This document shows, piece after piece, positions 45,638 to 47,277 of a stretch of DNA of 47,277 bases (positions are counted from its first letter, which is position 1; every line of letters begins with the position of its first letter). The notes below the pieces were generated by a model. That model was not told the origin of the DNA. It saw nothing but the letters and a program-made list of their open reading frames with translations, and did not search any database. The translations under genes were made by a program, and so were the position numbers. The DNA comes from Streptococcus orisratti DSM 15617 (GTDB lineage: Bacteria; Bacillota; Bacilli; Lactobacillales; Streptococcaceae), in the NCBI RefSeq assembly GCF_000380105.1, contig NZ_KB904458.1:1-47277 (forward strand). The letters are read 5' to 3'.

Positions 45638-46144
45638 CTACTTGTCTAAAAAGATTTTTTTTAACCCATTACGCGCTATTAGAAACAAAAATGAGTTAAA
45701 AACAAGCGATGGAGCAATTGAAAAAGTAACATAATTCATTAAGTCAAAATTAGTAATATTATAAAAAACAGCTAAAAAATATGTTAGCAAGTCAACTAAG
45801 AACAATAAAATGATAAAAATGAATAAACTTGGAAAAAAGGATTCTAAAAATACATAGGAAATCTTTCTTGCTAACATAAAAAAGGCAAATAATATCAATA
45901 ACATGATACCAAAATGGTTAAGATAATAAAAATCATACAAAATTCCTAAAATAAGAATAATGCTAACGGAAATTATCTTTTTTCTCCCACTAGAATAAAA
46001 TAAGGCTGCTAATAAAAACAAATGGGAAGTGATGAAAATTTTATTTTCCGTCAAAATACTGGCTAAAAAAGACACTTGTCCATCAATCAGCATTAGAAAA
46101 AAAAGTAACAGACCTAAGAAAAATTCATTTTTCAACAAACGCAT
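45638..46144 (-). CDS. mreD: rod shape-determining protein MreD
   Basis: 168 residues, five to six membrane spans (LLLFFLMLIDGQVSFLASIL at the start, IILLFLVDLLTYFLAVFYNI later), the size and hydrophobicity of streptococcal MreD. It follows mreC directly (TAAATG). It acts with MreC in peripheral peptidoglycan synthesis in ovoid cells. Confidence 0.92.
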   Translation of the reverse strand: MRLLKNEFFLGLLLFFLMLIDGQVSFLASILTENKIFITSHLFLLAALFYSSGRKKIISVSIILILGILYDFYYLNHFGIMLLILFAFFMLARKISYVFLESFFPSLFIFIILLFLVDLLTYFLAVFYNITNFDLMNYVTFSIAPSLVFNSFLFLIARNGLKKIFLDK

Positions 46145-46972
46145 TTAATCACCTACAATTGTTACAAACCTAACTGCATCAAAGTTAACTTTTGGTGTCA
46201 CATAAATTTTCCGATTAAGTGTATCTGATGCATCATCAACCTTACTAACATTCCCTACTATAACATCACTTACACTTTCTCCATCTAACCCACTTGTTAA
46301 AACTTGGGCATTTGCCTCAATCTTTTCAGAAGAATTTACTTGAGAAACAACATATTGACTAGTGGATTTATCAAAAGAGGTTAATAACCCGTAAATGAAA
46401 GAGTTACCCGTAGAAATTTTAACTGGAATATTAATTTTTTCGCTAGAAGATAGTAACTCTACATTAGAAGACTGAGAGGAAACAGAGGAAATTTTCCCAA
46501 TTAATCCTCCATTAGAAGTAACTAACATTCCGCTCTTAACACCATAGCTACTTCCAACACCAACAACTAAACTATCGTACCATGAAACAGGACTTCTTAC
46601 AATCACTTGTGCGATCAAATTAACAGGATTTGTGAAAGAATCAGAAGTAGAAATTTCAGCCTTTAAAGCTTCATTTTCATCCATTACACGTTGTAACTCT
46701 TCTTGTTGATTTTCTAAATCGGATATTTCTGATTTTAACTCTTCATTCTCTTTATAAGTATCCAACAACTCCTTTACATCATCACCTATAGAGAGAGCAA
46801 AGCGAAAAGGAGTAGAAAGAATATTATCAACTTTGGATATTATTCCACTAACAGGCGAAGAAAGATTCCCCAAGAAAGAAGGATTTCGGAAAAAGAAAAA
46901 AATAAGCATTACTCCAAAAATAGAAATCATAACTAAGAAAAAAAGAATACGATAAAATCTCGTTTGCTTCAT
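46145..46972 (-). CDS. mreC: cell shape protein MreC
   Basis: 275 residues from ATG 46972 (MKQTRFYRILFFLVMISIFG). The longer frame upstream begins inside the tRNA terminator and would add a second hydrophobic segment, giving 305 residues, so I prefer the shorter form, which fits the usual length. One membrane span, a coiled coil (LLDTYKENEELKSEISDLE, about residues 75-115) and the extracellular beta domain with VIVRSPVSWYDSLVVGVGSSYGV and LVTSNGGLIGKI. It scaffolds peripheral wall synthesis with MreD and PBPs. Confidence 0.94.
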   Translation of the reverse strand: MKQTRFYRILFFLVMISIFGVMLIFFFFRNPSFLGNLSSPVSGIISKVDNILSTPFRFALSIGDDVKELLDTYKENEELKSEISDLENQQEELQRVMDENEALKAEISTSDSFTNPVNLIAQVIVRSPVSWYDSLVVGVGSSYGVKSGMLVTSNGGLIGKISSVSSQSSNVELLSSSEKINIPVKISTGNSFIYGLLTSFDKSTSQYVVSQVNSSEKIEANAQVLTSGLDGESVSDVIVGNVSKVDDASDTLNRKIYVTPKVNFDAVRFVTIVGD

Positions 46973-47047
46973 GTGCCACCCAAACTTTATAAAAAATAGT
47001 AGTAAAATTAAAATACTACCTAGCCAAATCAAGAAAAAAGTAAAAAT

Positions 47048-47078
47048 AAAACGAGATATCAAAAGATAATCTCGTTTT
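47048..47078 (-). terminator. tRNA cluster terminator
   Basis: AAAACGAGAT / ATCTCGTTTT 10-bp stem with an 11-nt loop followed by ATTTTT on the minus strand, 8 nt after tRNA-Ser. It shows that mreC needs its own promoter or read-through. Confidence 0.88.
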
Positions 47079-47086
47079 CACATAGA

Positions 47087-47174
47087 CGGAGAATAAGGGA
47101 TTCGAACCCTTGCGCCAGTTACCCGACCTAACGATTTAGCAAACCGTCCTCTTCAGCCTCTTGAGTAATTCTCC
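47087..47174 (-). tRNA. tRNA-Ser (GCT)
   Basis: 88 nt with a 7-bp acceptor stem GGAGAAT / ATTCTCC, discriminator G, anticodon loop TTTGCTAAA (GCT) and a long variable arm typical of serine tRNAs. CCA is not encoded. Confidence 0.96.
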
Positions 47175-47184
47175 ACTCTATTTA

Positions 47185-47258
<74 letters not shown>

Positions 47259-47277
47259 AAAAATTTTTGGGATAAAT

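Overview
The window comes from a low-GC Gram-positive bacterium, almost certainly a Streptococcus. The evidence is the PcsB/MreC/MreD/Prs/RecO/PlsX/AcpP block followed by the purC-L-F-M-N-H-D-E-K-B purine cluster, the one-piece 1241-residue PurL, a ComR-type regulator next to a short ComS-like peptide between purB and ruvB, and an apparent CiaR-driven csRNA. I cannot fix the species from sequence alone. The ComS ending in a WW motif resembles the mutans/pyogenic/bovis type of ComRS. Almost everything lies on the minus strand, so the region reads from right to left.

Right to left: tRNA-Ile and tRNA-Ser, the tail of a tRNA/rRNA cluster, end at a terminator and are followed by mreC-mreD (cell shape) and pcsB (secreted cell-separation hydrolase with a WalR-like site). 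Next come prs (PRPP synthase), a spacer with DnaA boxes, an aromatic-type aminotransferase overlapping recO, a small frameshifted gene, a small membrane protein, and a plus-strand TetR/membrane-protein pair divergent from a broken MFS efflux pump. plsX-acpP follow, then the purine genes. Left of purB lie a comR-like array with comS, then ruvB, a tyrosine phosphatase, a MORN protein, an OatA-like acyltransferase, adhE with a Rex operator, thrC, a MATE transporter, an IS remnant, and the promoters and first bases of another rRNA operon.

The purine cluster makes IMP and then AMP precursors from PRPP, which Prs supplies. Its gaps carry accessory cargo: a GNAT acetyltransferase between purN and purH; a csRNA, a TetR/HXXEE pair, an Abi fragment and a KAP-type P-loop NTPase between purH and purD; a DUF523 gene after purD; and an Abi/UG-type reverse transcriptase between purK and purB. 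The reverse transcriptase and the NTPase are visibly AT-rich and look acquired; both are anti-phage candidates.

The most interesting parts are (1) the ComR array: two full regulators, a truncated HTH copy, a perfect 11-bp-arm palindrome and a 33-residue ComS ending GDFFWWNL; (2) the csRNA with its CiaR-like direct repeat; (3) the reverse transcriptase whose stop codon overlaps the purB ribosome binding site; and (4) a strongly promoted tiny membrane-peptide gene between adhE and thrC.
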